A stretch of DNA of 64,000 nt from contig NC_066596.1 in the NCBI RefSeq assembly GCF_905475345.1, forward strand, positions 2,227,501 through 2,291,500, given 5' to 3'. This document shows positions 1 through 12,089 of the stretch, piece by piece. The position numbers and the translations under genes were made by a program. Each line of letters opens with the position of its first letter. Within the stretch, counting starts at the first letter, position 1. A model generated the notes under the pieces. The model was not told the origin of the DNA. It searched no databases and worked only from the letters and a program-made list of their open reading frames with translations. This stretch comes from Vespula vulgaris. Taxonomy: Eukaryota; Arthropoda; Insecta; Hymenoptera; Vespidae.

Positions 1-496
1 TTTCCCCTATTTTTTTTTGTTTTCCTTTAGAATGAAAAACAGAAAGGAGAAACATAAACTCGGGATGAAAAACAGTACTTTACAAAAGAAATCAGATTAT
101 GTAGAAAACTGTGTCTAGATGGTATATACCTGTTTGGATAATTCAATGAAACATAAAATAGCACGGAAAAGAAAAACTCGATTTTCGAGATATAAACAAA
201 GATCAGAAAGAAATGGAAGCATTGTGAGAGTTCATAAGAAAAGCAACAGCTAAATATTTGTTTCCATTTTTTCCTTCTTCAAGAACAGATCACGTGAGAA
301 ATATAGACTCTGTGTATGTGTGTGTGGGTGTGTGTGTGTGGATACCAACAACAAAGATAGCAACGTGTTCGTGAGAGTCAAGAAAACGTAGGGTGAAATG
401 AAAAGGAGGATCTTTCTAAGGTGAAAGCACGCTGCTGGAGACGTTGCGGAAGAGACGAAAGTGAGAGAAGTGCAGGTGAAGGAAGACAAGAGAAAT

Positions 497-500
<4 letters not shown>

Positions 501-535
<35 letters not shown>
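501..535. repeat. (AG)n microsatellite
   Basis: Pure AG dinucleotide run of about 17 units, flanked on the right by imperfect purine sequence to about 585. Confidence 0.95.
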
Positions 536-537
<2 letters not shown>

Positions 538-1230
538 AATAGAGAGAAAGAAAGAGACAGGAACATCGAAAGAGAGAAAGCAAACGAGAAGTGAAGTGCC
601 TCTGAAAGTATTATCCTCTCTTCTTCCTCTCTTCTCTCTCTATACTTTTTTCTCTCTTTCTGTCTATCTCATTCCTTTTATCCTTCTCTCTCTCTCTCTC
701 TCTCTTTTTCTCTCTCTCTTTCTCTCTCTCTCCCTCTCTCTTTGACTCTTTTGTCTGTCTTTCTCTTTCCTTCTAGTGGTTCCTTGTGTTCAGAAACTAA
801 GGGCAATCTTTCCGAAAATTGAGACGCCCTTTTAAAGGACCTATTTTACCAGCATCTCTTCTGGGTTATCACCTTATTACCTAAGGTAAGGACAAGCGAG
901 AAACGTTTTGCTCGTTTAACCCCTTCCCGTTTACTTTCCCCCTTCGACCCGGCCATCTTCCTACCTCAACCCCTTCTCACGACCACCATCAAGCTAGCTT
1001 CTCCTCATTGCAGCGGTGCAATGTCTCTCGTAAATGTTTCGGTTGTAAAGGGTCTGGCAACCGTTTACTGCTACGGCTGCGGTTCCATGCTGCGGCTTTT
1101 GCCGGCATGGTTCGATTATAGTCGAAAGAGATGACGTTGCGTTCCTTCTCCTCTTTCGTCTCCTTCCTTCTGGAAACGCACTCTCCCAGACATAGCTTTC
1201 GTATGACTCTTCAGTCTTGTTCATCTTTAC

Positions 1231-1252
1231 TTTCTCTCTCTGTCTCTGTCTG

Positions 1253-1349
<97 letters not shown>
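1231..1349. repeat. (TC)n / (TGTC)n compound microsatellite
   Basis: About 120 bp of uninterrupted pyrimidine-dominated repeat: (TC)n, then five TGTC units, then (TC)n again. The central tetranucleotide block looks like an expansion of a point variant inside the dinucleotide run. The Leu-Ser-Val-Cys frames that cross it are repeat translations. Confidence 0.95.
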
Positions 1350-1351
<2 letters not shown>

Positions 1352-2168
1352 TTTACTCTCATACATGCACATTAATGATAACGGTTTTCCTTTTGAGAAG
1401 ACGTATATTTCCGGTCAACGAACTGCGATTATTTTAAAGGAGGTGCTGAAATCGTCAACTTTGTCTATATATATGTTTATATGTTTACACGTTTAATCTT
1501 CTTGGAGTCTTTTTCTAAAATTTTTTCTTTCTTTGTCTTTTTCTTTCCAGTTATGATCAGAATATATGTATCTCTTTGGTTCTTTGTTGTAGTTTTCTTT
1601 TTTTAATGTTACTATAATTTGACGTTTTAATCTTAGTCTTTTTTTAATTTTTTGAATCTTAAATTTACTGTATATACTTTTATTTGTAAGTGGTCAAAGT
1701 ATTGATTAATCATTACCATCAAATTGACGAGTAGTTGTTTATAGATTTGCTAATTTTTATATTCGTTTTTTAGTCTTCATACACAATTTGTTTTATAGAA
1801 TTATTTAATTTCTTCCTTTTGATTTGGAAGAACTGGATCAATTTAACGACGTTAAACATATTTGAATAAGTAATAATAGGAAAACTCATACCTTCCTGTT
1901 ATATTATACCTTCTAAAATATTTTTATTCTATATTATTTTTTCGATATCGACAAGCGATGTTTTATGTAATTTATTCTGATTTATCGGAAAATTGAATCG
2001 ATTAGTACGTATTAGAAACTTCCGAAAAAAATTCAAATTCAGGATCTCGTACCTTTCTATTAAATTTTCTAGAGTCTCCATCTTTTATTTGATATTCATT
2101 TGATATCAATATATATATTATATTATATCGTTTTATTTTCCTTTTCCTTAATTAGTCCTTCTACATAT

Positions 2169-2227
2169 TTCTCTCTCTCTCTCTCTCTCTATCCATCCCT
2201 CTTTCTCAACCTCTCTCTATCTCTCTT
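2169..2227 (+). repeat. (CT)n tract serving as possible polypyrimidine tract
   Basis: Pyrimidine-rich run (CT)n with interruptions. It lies directly upstream of a TAATAG acceptor-like site at 2248-2253, so it could act as the polypyrimidine tract of that site on the plus strand. Confidence 0.7.
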
Positions 2228-2253
2228 AAACTATATCTTCTCTTTCGTAATAG

Positions 2254-2293
2254 TCGAAGAACTCGAGCGATTGCCGACTTGTGGACACTAGAA
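2254..2293 (+). CDS. Candidate 40-nt internal exon, plus strand
   Basis: The segment is bordered on the left by a long CT-rich tract ending in TAATAG and on the right by GTAAGT after GAA, a strong donor core. Two of the three plus-strand frames are open through it, so it could be a small coding exon that shifts phase by one, or an untranslated exon. No protein family can be assigned from 13 codons. The sequence is GC-richer than the AT-rich flanks. The overlapping minus-strand frame at 2288-2536 is a competing reading. Support rests only on splice consensus and composition. Confidence 0.25.
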
Positions 2294-2536
2294 GTAAGTA
2301 CTCCTCGAAGTTTGCGGTCGGATCTTAACGAGGCAGAACCCGTCTCTGCCGACGAAATCGTCCAGTTCTACCGTCGTGGCTTTTAGAAACTCGATTTCAT
2401 TCGTATTAGAGAACGAGTACGTGTTGGAATCCTCTGTTTCGTACTTTCTCGCACCTGACCAACCTAACCGTTTCCAAAATCGATTCGTTTCATAAACGTC
2501 TTTCGATGAGATTACGAAGATAGATTTACATACGAC
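2288..2536 (-). CDS. Candidate terminal exon, minus strand, 82 residues
   Basis: On the minus strand a frame stays open for 82 codons from an acceptor-like CAG (2537-2539) to a TAG at 2288-2290. The product starts VVCKSIFVIS, contains WKRLGW and VELDDFVGRDGF, and ends TSRSTYF. It has mixed composition, unlike the repeat-derived frames nearby, and the GC-rich island at 2250-2500 coincides with it. The acceptor lacks a good polypyrimidine tract and there is no recognisable domain. A frame of this length can occur by chance at this GC content. Confidence 0.18.
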   Translation of the reverse strand, partial: VVCKSIFVISSKDVYETNRFWKRLGWSGARKYETEDSNTYSFSNTNEIEFLKATTVELDDFVGRDGFCLVKIRPQTSRSTYF

Positions 2537-4030
2537 CTGATTTTGATTATTTCATCGATAAATTTCGATTGACAGATTTTCCAATAGAATGACACGGAAA
2601 TAGAGAGAGCGATAGAGAGAAAGATAGCTTTTTTCTTTTTTTTTCTTTTTTATAAATATGAAATACTTCTGATAATTCGACGACGAAAGTGTTCTAATTC
2701 GTTACAAATTTTTAATAGTTATAAAATTATTCTATATTCGTATCGAATGGATTTATATAATCTTTCTTATATTGTTCGATATAAATTTAATTCGTTTATG
2801 ATAAAAAATCAATGGTTTGAATTTATAGATTTCGATATTAATGTCGAGATCGTATTATGTATTTGTAACCATATCGTATACTATCATATTAGCAATGTAG
2901 ATAATAAAATTAATAATTTTACTTTTATAATAGTTGCAACGATTTCAATTTATTATGAGAATTTCAATCAAATTGAAAAATAAAATTGAAAATATCGAGT
3001 GGAAATATATGATATTCGAAATTGATCCATTTTATCGATCACATATAAGAAATAGATACAGTTATATCAAGATACAGATATATTGAGAAGTTGTAAGTAC
3101 GGGGAAAAGCGATAAAAATATAATATACCTATGTTAGATTTCGAGAGTCTAGGGAACGGAAAATTCTTAAAATCGATTTCACGACACTTTTATGTTTGTT
3201 TTTCTTTTTTTTTTCTTTTTCTGCTAGCTACTTTCTTGTACGAAACGATCGTTTATGCGGCCAACACTTTCTAATCCTTTTTCTTTTTCTTCTTTTACGA
3301 TAACGCGAATTTGCGATAAAGATAAAAAAAATATTGAGTCGTCGCTTTTTATGTTTTATCGATAATCGTCCAAAGTTACGATCATCGAAAATAGTCGAAC
3401 TATGTATAAAAGCTTTCAAACGTTTGCTTTTCTCGCGAGCCTCTTATTTTAAATCATATAGGAAGATAGATAGATAGATAGGTATACACTTATGCAATTT
3501 TCTCAAAATTCACGAGAAACTACGTAGCAGAAACGTTGAATTTTCTTGATGACGTAGAATCGAATAGAGTATCGATCGATCTTTTCCTTTCGCTTAAAAT
3601 TACTCTTTACGATGAGGTCTCATCTCATTGAGACTTCAAACAATCGAATTCCATGCTTCGGATTTTCATTAGACTGCATTTATAAGGTGGGGCTACTCAT
3701 CGAAAGCTTTCTAGTATTTTCATTCAGAGTCAACTAATTGAAACTTCGTAATACCATCAAATTAAATATTATAATCGTTTGTATTTAACAATAGACAATT
3801 AAATCATTTCCATTTATTCTCATATTATTTAATCAGTAGATTATCCTTTCGAAGATTAATAAATATTTATTTCTATATTTGTAATAATTTTCTATTTTTT
3901 CCTTTATCATTTTTATTGATATAATATTCTACATTATCGTTATATTATAACGATTACGTATTATAATAATTATTATAATAGTAATATATTTTCGATCATT
4001 TCCTTTGTTCTATTTCTTTTTCTGAAAATC
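2537..4030. other. AT-rich non-coding stretch
   Basis: No gene seen. The sequence is AT-rich throughout, with a T-rich run near 3200-3230, a short GATA-type repeat near 3467-3480 and a slightly GC-richer patch at 3520-3720. Short ORFs at 2747-2983 and 3228-3419 have AT-driven composition (Ile, Asn, Tyr, Lys) and no splice support. Confidence 0.6.
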
Positions 4031-4405
4031 GAGCGACTGCTTCGAAAAGAATCTAGGAAGGAATTCGAGCTGGTAGCTTTAGCGGTTCATCTCGATATCC
4101 TTTCCCCTATCCTCCCTAGCGATCGCAAATCCTTTGAAAATTTCTCCTCTCCGACGTTTCTCCTCGCGTGGTTTGCGGCTGCTCCGAACGTACTCGAAAT
4201 TCCTCACTGCTACGCGATCGTTCGATGGCTATTTGACGAACCGTTTCGTACGCGTTTCAACAGCCACTAATTACGCTTATCGTATAGTGATCGAAGATTC
4301 CAAACGTATCGTACTCGAATTCCATGGTTTTACAAGTTTCGATAGATCGTACTGTAAATCGATACTAAACATTTTACTTTTATACGATTTTATATTTCCT
4401 TAATC
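4031..4405. other. GC-richer island, candidate conserved element
   Basis: A block of higher GC and CpG content bounded by AT-rich DNA on both sides. An 89-codon plus-strand frame runs through it (4134-4403) but begins at TTG rather than ATG and has no clear acceptor or donor. It may be a regulatory element or a chance frame. No motif identifies a protein. Confidence 0.3.
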
Positions 4406-4429
4406 AATTATGCTTATACGTATACCAAA

Positions 4430-4432
<3 letters not shown>

Positions 4433-4484
<52 letters not shown>
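4433..4484. repeat. (AT)n microsatellite
   Basis: About 26 units of perfect AT dinucleotide, able to extrude as a cruciform. Confidence 0.97.
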
Positions 4485-4487
<3 letters not shown>

Positions 4488-5140
4488 TTATCTTAAATAC
4501 AATGTATATATTTTTTTCTTTTTTATATTAATTCAAAGTATTTATTTTAATTCAAAAGAAAATTAAGATATTCTTTTTGTAAGAAGACTAATATTATTAC
4601 GTTATTAATAAAATAAATCAATTACTTTGATTTTGACTATTATATCATGTTTTCACGTACGTACCTTTTTAAGTTCGCTTTTCGTTTAATTTCACATTTG
4701 TTTTTTCTTTTTTTATTTATAGAACCCGATTTTCGATTTACGACTGTATAGACCCGCATAAAAGAGAGTTTAACGATGACGCAGTTAATAATATTATATT
4801 TTTGTATCGAATTGCGAATAATCGATTTTAAAAGCGTATTATTTTATGAACGTTTACGAAATTATTATGTACACGTGTACATTGTACAGTCTATCGCGAA
4901 AATATTTAAAAAGGATCGATTTTTCAAACATAATACATCGTTTCAGATTTAATGATACATAAAACCGATAACGATTAGTTAAAAAATTTCGACTAAATCT
5001 AAAAGAATTTACTGTTGTTGTAGGAATTATATCTAAAATATTAGCAATGTAAATTATTTCGTTTGAGATGGTATTTGAGTAATTAAATTAATTAATTTTG
5101 TGTTTGACTGTATATAGGTATATTTATTATATTATTATTT

Positions 5141-5187
<47 letters not shown>

Positions 5188-5988
5188 ATATGTGTATATT
5201 TTATATTTATAACCTTTTTTTTCTTGCTCATAACAAAGAAAATTCGCTCTCGCATAAGAATTAAACGAAAATCTCGGAAATATAATCTCGTTTCCGACTA
5301 TAATAGTGGTTGTTGCATTAAAATAGTAAGGCAAAAATGTATTACGTAAAATAATCCTATTTATATATGAAAGATAAAACGAGAAAGAGAAAAAAAGAGA
5401 AAGAGAAAGAAAGAGAAAGAAAGAGAGAGAGAGAATATAAGAAGATGGAAAAATGAGTATCATCTAACATTATTGTATTATACACAATTTTAGATTAGAA
5501 ATTTTCAAAATTCACGAACATTTCGATACAGCATTTAAACATATCGTTTGATCATGTAAAATGAAAGCGAACAGGTTAACGTTGATATCGTTTTCTGTGC
5601 TAAACTCAACTCAAATGTAATTAGAAAGCTGGTAATTGATATTCCAAGAGATTTCGGAAACTACGTTGCATGATAGCACTACTTTGCTAACATAATTTCA
5701 GGAGATATCGTCGGTCAAGCATCTAAAACGATTTCATTTCATTCAGAAAATTCATAATTCCTAACTATGTTGCTTTGACATCATTCCAGTAAATAAATTG
5801 ATATTGATATATACATGCATGAATATACATATATAACTTATTTATTAAACGAAAATATATTATATCATTAATAATAAAGATAAATCGTGCATTAATATTA
5901 ACATTATTGTAATTATTATTTTTATCTATCATCCAGACATAACGTAACATAATATAATATAATATAATAATAATAAAATAATAATTAT

Positions 5989-5990
<2 letters not shown>
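4485..5990. other. AT-rich non-coding stretch
   Basis: No gene seen. Contains an (AT)n run at 5146-5179 followed by TATG units, a purine run (GAAA/GA)n at about 5374-5436, and otherwise unstructured AT-rich DNA. Confidence 0.6.
5146..5179. repeat. (AT)n microsatellite
   Basis: Seventeen AT units followed by a degenerate TATG tail to about 5195. Confidence 0.95.
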
Positions 5991-6027
<37 letters not shown>

Positions 6028-6050
6028 AATAATAATAATGATAATAATAA
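5991..6050. repeat. (CAA)n-(TAA)n trinucleotide repeat
   Basis: About eleven CAA units grading into AAT/TGA-type units. It lies in AT-rich DNA with no surrounding open frame that would make it a coding poly-Q tract. Confidence 0.9.
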
Positions 6051-6413
6051 ACGCATTTACACGAGCATTTTAACTAATGGTAAAGAGATCTCTCAAAACG
6101 ATTACCAAGGTGTTAATTAAATCTTATCGGCCTAAGAAGTAACTTTAGTTAGAAGTATATGCACGAAAGGAACAAGTGAAGGAAGAAATCACGATTGGAT
6201 TGTTAGAAAGGATGCAGAGTTCGAAAAGAGAGAGAAAGAAAGAAGAGAAAGAGAGAGAGAGAGAAGAGAAAAGCCTTGAAGAAGGTGGTACGAACGATAA
6301 GAACGATAAAACCTGGCACGACTCTTGCGAATTTCGGCTCTCGCATATAATTTAACGACTCCCAGCGAGCCGTTCGGTGTTATCGTCGACGATTTGCAAA
6401 GAGTCGTCTACGA

Positions 6414-6450
<37 letters not shown>

Positions 6451-6821
6451 AAGAGAGAGGTATACGTCGTGTTTTCACGACGAAGCAGCACATGGTTGAA
6501 CGAAAACGATCCCGAAGAAAATGAAACCTTCGCGGAAAATTCGTCGTTTTTCTCTTTGGAACGAAAAGAATTTTCTATCTCACTTTTCCCTTTTGGCCCT
6601 TCTTCTATCCTTATCTTCGCGAGCTTATTTTCCTTCGAAAACTACGAGGAATGTTGTTTTCGCATGCGAAAATTCAAAAGGTTGAATCATGTAAGTCTTA
6701 CTCACACTGTTGAATTAATCCGAGAGAAAAAAAGACAGACAGAAAAAGAGGAAGAGAGAAAAAGAGACTGAGTGAGTGAGTGAGATATACTAGTTATTAG
6801 AAAGTTTTCCCAGAATGAGAA

Positions 6822-6852
<31 letters not shown>

Positions 6853-8151
6853 AAGAGGAAGAACTTTCTACTCGAATGTTATCGGCCGTGCTCTCTTTAG
6901 CCGCAACGAAACCCTTCGTAGATATCCGAAACGTCGAGAGAACGTCGTTGTCCGTCCTTTTTACGAAACTTTCCGAACTGCAACTTTACGAAGGGTTGAA
7001 CGGTTGACTGGAAGGGAAGGAAAGGATAGAGAAGAGAAAAAACGAAAAGGGGAGATAAAAAGAAAAAAAGAAAAAGTCGATTCTTACCTTCCAAATATCT
7101 TTCCTTTTTCATATAGTTCTACTATTCTTTCTCTCTCTTTTTATTATTTTTCTTTTTTTTTTCTTCTCTGTTATACATTAATACGTTTAGTTTATCAAAA
7201 TACACCTATACATATACGCATTGTTATAGAATTGTTTAATTTTGAAATGTGATTATTTTCTTCGAGATGTTTCTTTTAACGTATTCGAATTTGAAATCGA
7301 TTGACAGCGAATTTTAATTCGTCAATTTTACCTCGACAACTGATGTCAAAAATAATGAAAATCAATAATCCAAATTAATAATTTTATTATTGATTATTTT
7401 CGTTTTAATTATTACAATATAACAATCTCATGACCAACGAGAACAAGAATAATCAATAATATTATATTAACTCCTTGAATGCATGATATCTTTTCAATTT
7501 TAACAAATATTTATTATAGAAAACAATTGTTATAATTATCATTAAAAATTCACAAAAATTTCAATTTCTGACCTGTTTCTAACGTTGAAGATTAATTTCA
7601 TAAAAAGAAGAAAAAAGAGTAAAAGAAAAAGATCACGCACACATACACATACATATTCACTTTGCATTCATAGGATTATGCGTTTATCCCTTACCCTTTA
7701 CATCTTAAAAAGATAAAAACTTCGAAACGTGTTCTTGAAACTCAAATTTCCATTCATTTGGATAAACTCATTCAACAGAATGAAAGGACACTTCCTGACC
7801 TTCCTTTACGAAGAGAGACAGAACCCCATCACGATTAATTAAAACGTTCAGAGATGAAGGTCGCGAAAAAGATAGGGAAGAAGGATAGATAGATAGGGGA
7901 GGCATTAAGAAGAGGGATATCAAAAAAAAAGAAAGAAAAAAAAAGAAAAGAAAAGAAAAAGAAAGAAAGAAAGAAAGAAAAAAGAAGAAGAAGAAGTGTC
8001 GGTCGACTTTCCCCTACCAGTTAGAAGTTATACGACCCTTCGTCGATGTTCTTCTCTCTTCTCGACTTACAGAGCACGTAGTGTCGCAGTCAAGGCTGAC
8101 CTACATATGTGCTGCACCACTGTCTGATACCATAGTCCGTCTCAGTGTATC
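6051..8151. other. Non-coding stretch with purine-rich tracts
   Basis: No gene I can support. Purine runs occur at 6222-6271, 6416-6459, 6721-6772 and 6815-6856, and a long A/G tract spans 7921-7997. A plus-strand frame at 6325-6771 starts at TTG and is half Arg-Glu repeat. A donor-like GTAAGT occurs at about 6690 after CAT but the upstream exon cannot be defined. The region 7250-7790 is plain AT-rich DNA. A GC-richer patch sits at 8000-8150. Confidence 0.5.
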
Positions 8152-8257
8152 CTACTACTACTACTCTACTACTACTACTACTCCTACTACTACTACTACT
8201 ACTACTACTCCTACTACTACTACTAAACTACTACACTACTACTACTACTACTAGTAG
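8152..8257. repeat. (CTA)n imperfect trinucleotide repeat
   Basis: About 100 bp of CTA units with scattered CTC and AAA interruptions, ending in a small palindrome (CTACTAGTAG). It translates as poly-Leu or poly-Thr but has no supporting gene structure. Confidence 0.93.
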
Positions 8258-8437
8258 AGCTTACGTTAGAACGCCGACTGTCAGACTGTTCCTCGTGCAC
8301 TTAGGCAAGTCTACGCGTGCCTTTTTTCACGCTTCTCTTATCATCCCTTCATCCCTTCTCTTCAAACCCCCTTTTTTACATTCTCCTACCATCCAACAAC
8401 CCTCTTGGAAATCCTTTTCCAAGAGAAAGCAAAAGAA

Positions 8438-8469
<32 letters not shown>

Positions 8470-9777
8470 GATTCAACGACCATCGAACTACATCCTCTCT
8501 TGTCTAAAGCTCGAAAGCGCGAGCTTTCCGGCTTAAACGGATTCCATAGCACCAAGCTTCGTGCAATACGCCGATTTCTCGATTGAATCTCATCGTATAA
8601 GAGTAAATAAGCTACTCTTGTTGCATTCCTATTGACATTCCTGCTCTTTCTTTTCCTCCACCTTTTTGTCTCTCTTTTTCTATCTCTTTCTCTCTTTCTG
8701 TTTCTCTTATCCATCATTATGTATTATTATTCTCACGTATTGATTATTGCAATCAATTTTATCGAGTTTAATTATTTGTTTTTAACACTTCGTAATATTC
8801 GTGTAACTTTGAAGTTAATATATACGTACCTTTTACTACTTATTTGCATCGTTTATATCGCAGTTAATATTATCTTTACAAAGATTAAATTAGAAATTTC
8901 TAAAAGATTTTTAAAGTCAATTATTCTCTCTTGAGATGTTTTGAACTAATTTCTTTCTTTCTTTTTTCAGATTCTAGAACTACAGAACCAGAAAATGTTG
9001 GCTGGTTTAACAACTTTTGGCCAATCCTCTTTATAATTACTTCATGTTCAGAATTTTTTACGTTTTTTAAATATAAGTTATAATTGATATAGTGTATTTT
9101 ACTATAAGTAATATAACTTTCTAATACAAATTATGTTAGCCGAAAAGATATTTGATTAGTTATAGGGACTTAACGATCTATATAATATCATACATCTAAA
9201 TATTTTTCTAAATCTAAATTGATTTCGTCACTGAACGAATAATAATTTCATTTAAGATTTATCGAGTATAAGTTTCATCTAATATAAACTTTTATTTAAA
9301 ACAAAACGAATGAAACTGGATCAAAATGAGTCAACATATTGAAGAAAAGGTAAAATACACATCATTCTATTCCATTTGAAATCTTGCAATGCTCGTGACT
9401 CTTAAAGAATTGGATTAGAAATAGCAGAGAGAATATCTTTTTTTTTTCTTTCTCTTTTTCTCTGTTTTGTTAGCTGTTCACGGAGATCGTTTGTCAAGAA
9501 AAGAAGAACGCCGACGTACACGTTGTAAAGAATGATGTAATTTTCGAAGTGGTGAGCGTCGTCGTGTTGAAAGAGGGAAGAAGAAATAAAAAAAGGAGAA
9601 GACGAAGAAGAAGAAAAAGAAGAAATGAAAGAAAAAAAAATAGAAGAAAAAAAAGTTGACGATGTTACGCGCGAGAGAGCACATATACTGGAACATATAA
9701 TACATATATACATAGATACGTATGATCACGAGAATCCACTTTGATCGACGTTGCGTGTGAGCTAAGCTTTACACGTT

Positions 9778-9780
<3 letters not shown>
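8258..9780. other. Non-coding stretch
   Basis: No gene seen. GC-richer patch at 8260-8620 interrupted by a (GA)n run at 8450-8470, pyrimidine tract at 8640-8710, AT-rich DNA from 8720 to 9400, and a purine-rich run at 9565-9660 whose complement gives poly-Phe/Ser frames. Confidence 0.5.

Positions 9781-9814
<34 letters not shown>
9781..9814. repeat. (TC)n microsatellite
   Basis: Near-perfect TC run of about 16 units. Confidence 0.95.
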
Positions 9815-9817
<3 letters not shown>

Positions 9818-10093
9818 TCTTTCCTCGTAAATCAAGTTCGAAGTGTTCCCAGGCGATTCGTTCGTCGATCGAGAAAGTTTCACGAATCGTCTCGATACAG
9901 TTGCGCATCCTTGTGGAAAAATGGAACGTCTAGGAAATCGTGATACAACAGGAGCATCATTAGGTATCTCCTAGAGCTGAGCTTTCTGTTTCTTCAAACT
10001 TGATCTCGTTGCAGTTAGGTAAGAAAGAAAGAGAGAGAAAGATAGAAAATACTTCCATTCTTTCTCCAAACTTTTTAAATAGAAAAATCGAAC

Positions 10094-10095
<2 letters not shown>
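9815..10095. other. GC-richer island with ATG in good context
   Basis: Contains an ATG at 9921 preceded by AAAA and followed by G, a favourable insect start context. It opens a 14-codon frame (MERLGNRDTTGASL) up to a weak donor TTAG followed by GTATCT at 9964. A second donor-like GTAAGA follows at 10019. This could be a short first exon or chance. I do not call it as a gene. Confidence 0.2.

Positions 10096-10132
<37 letters not shown>
10096..10132. repeat. (AT)n microsatellite
   Basis: About 18 perfect AT units. Confidence 0.96.
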
Positions 10133-10135
<3 letters not shown>

Positions 10136-10445
10136 CTAATAAAAAATTGGATGACTTAAACATACTGCAATATATTACTACTACCACTACTAATAGTATA
10201 TATTATGGATAATGTTATATTACTTTATAATTTACACCGTTCTCTCTTCTACACTAATATACAACTGCGGTATGATATATAATACAACTATATAGTATAT
10301 ATCTGCAGTAATACTTAGCCAATGACCAAGTGCCACATACTAACGCAATATTTCTATACTTTCGTATAGTATATCACAGAAAATAGCAGCATACATTAGA
10401 TTTGTTTACCACAAGTTAGATATAAGTAAAACCCAAAGAACAACA

Positions 10446-10460
10446 GATAGAGATAGAGAT

Positions 10461-10520
<60 letters not shown>
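10446..10520. repeat. (GA)n microsatellite with GATA-type lead-in
   Basis: Starts as (AGAT)n and becomes about 30 GA units. Leu-Ser or Leu-Tyr frames on the minus strand are repeat translations. Confidence 0.96.
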
Positions 10521-10522
<2 letters not shown>

Positions 10523-11010
10523 TACAACTCCATAGAGCGTTGTTCCAACCTGAACCGCGCAAATTCGTATCGGCCACGTTCGTGGCACGAAATACAACGC
10601 ATAGCAAAAGTTTCCGAATGCATTAACGAAACACGCTCGGTATTCTGAAACGACTGTGGGTTGGGAGTGGAATGAGAGGCCAAGGGGGAGGGGAGGGGGT
10701 GTCGGATGGTAAAAGGGCTGTACGATCTCTCTCTCTCTCTCTCTTTCTCTCTTGGTCGGCGACAATGAGGTAAATCGTCGAAACTATCGTAATACTCGTA
10801 GCGCGGAAGAAGTTTAACGGGGCCTGTTTAATATGATCCGAGAGCGAAAAGGGTGAAAAGCGAGTGAACGGGGGTGGAAAGGAACGTTACAAGCCGCGGA
10901 TACCCGAGGCACCCATACCAACAGTTTGGAACTCGTCCTATTTCGTAAGCCCAGACCTAGCGCCATTCCCAGGTGAAATCTACCTTCCCTTCTATTTCTC
11001 TCTCTCTCTC
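10521..11010. other. GC-rich island, candidate conserved or regulatory element
   Basis: One of the longest GC-richer blocks in the window, interrupted by a short (CT)n run at 10727-10752. It contains a G-rich segment at about 10681-10701. A few open frames traverse it on both strands but none has an ATG with matching splice borders. Promoter, enhancer or untranslated exon are all possible. Confidence 0.3.
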
Positions 11011-11260
11011 TCTTTTTATCTCATTCTATCTCACTCTTTTTCTCACTCTCTCTCTTTCTCTCACTCTCTCACTCTTTATTTCATACTATCTTTCTCTCTT
11101 CATCTCTACCTCCTAGACAGCATTTCGCACCGAGCTCTAATCAAATTTAATAACTTTTGTGTTGGCCGCGTGCTCGTTGCTCTGTTTTCTCTGTCTCTCT
11201 CTTTCTCTTTTTCTCTTTCTCTCTCTCTCTCTCTCTTTCCCTCTCTCCTGGTTGCTCTTT
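11011..11260. repeat. Pyrimidine-rich degenerate (CT)n tract
   Basis: Broken CT-rich sequence with CACT, TTTCT and CTCT units, interrupted by a short mixed segment at 11110-11180. Hydrophobic Leu-Ser frames here arise from the repeat. Confidence 0.85.
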
Positions 11261-12089
11261 CTATTTCTAGAAGTGAGAACTCAGTTTCATATATCTCTCT
11301 TTCTCTCCTTTTATCAGAAGCACAATCTGTCGGAGCGATCGCCTCGTCTCTCACTTTTGCTCCTCGGGCCACTATCACGTTATAAACTTGCACCTCTCAC
11401 GCTTCTCGAGTAGCTCAGATTTATGACGTGGACATGCCAGACTTACTCGATCTACTCACGACTCCATTTTCCATGAATTCTCTTACTTGATTTCATATCT
11501 TTATTTTTCTTCCTTCTTGTCTATCTTCTTACTTACTTTACTTACTTACTTACTTACTTACTTACTCGCTTTACTCACTTTACTCACTCACTTACTTGTT
11601 CGTTCGTTCGTTCGTTCATTCGTACGTTCACACGCTTACTTTGAACTTTCAACATTTCGAACAGATTCGATCGAATCATTGAAACTTTGTATGTCTTGTC
11701 GAGTTGGACAAGAGCCACCCCACGTGCGAACGACGTTATTAAAAGGATCAGTGAGGATCGTTGCACTCGTTGCCCTTCCAACAAAACCGATCGCTTTAGC
11801 GTTCAGAATGTGAAACTGAATCCGTGTAATTTCCTGTGTAATCAGGGAATAACGAGTACGCAAGCAATATTAAATCGATGAACTCGCGATACACTGCTTC
11901 CCATTTACGTTAATTTATTTCTATGGAAATTTCGACGAATACCTGAACGGATTACGCCATCCCAGTTTCGAAGATAAAGGGAATCGAATTAAATTAATTA
12001 AATTCAGTAATTAGATTTAGAAGTAATTGAAATAAATTAGATATAGTTCTTATGTTATACTACATATTCATAGTTTCTTTAAACTGTTA
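11261..12089. other. Mixed non-coding stretch with tetranucleotide repeat
   Basis: Includes the (CTTA)n/(GTTC)n repeat and a GC-richer island at 11640-11900. Four overlapping short frames cross that island on both strands and none has splice support. AT-rich after 11960. Confidence 0.45.
11529..11620. repeat. Compound tetranucleotide repeat (CTTA)n then (GTTC)n
   Basis: CTTA units run to about 11565, pass through CTCA variants and change into GTTC units at 11597-11620, followed by degenerate copies. Two adjacent tetranucleotide arrays of different unit sequence. Confidence 0.9.

Larger units (their letters stand above)
1..2253. other. Non-coding, microsatellite-rich stretch
   Basis: I see no gene here. 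The block holds a short (GT)n run near 316-340, a (GA)n tract at 501-535, a pyrimidine-rich run at about 613-744, a GC-richer island at about 1000-1210 and AT-rich filler from 1500 to 2160. A donor-like junction (CTAAG followed by GTAAGG) sits near 885, but no credible exon precedes it. Open frames in this block are either low-complexity translations of the repeats or lack an ATG and splice borders. Confidence 0.6.

Noticed and set aside
1100..1120. GGTTCGAT resembling a tRNA T-loop
   Set aside because: No acceptor stem, anticodon arm or matching T-stem around it.
6325..6771. 148-codon plus-strand frame with a GTAAGT inside
   Set aside because: No ATG, an Arg-Glu purine repeat occupies its first part, and the acceptor side cannot be defined.
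9921..9963. ATG in good context with a short frame
   Set aside because: Donor is weak and only 14 codons are available; noted in the island description rather than called.
10864..11385. 173-codon plus-strand frame
   Set aside because: Middle two thirds are CT-repeat translation and it lacks coding-like composition outside the repeat.
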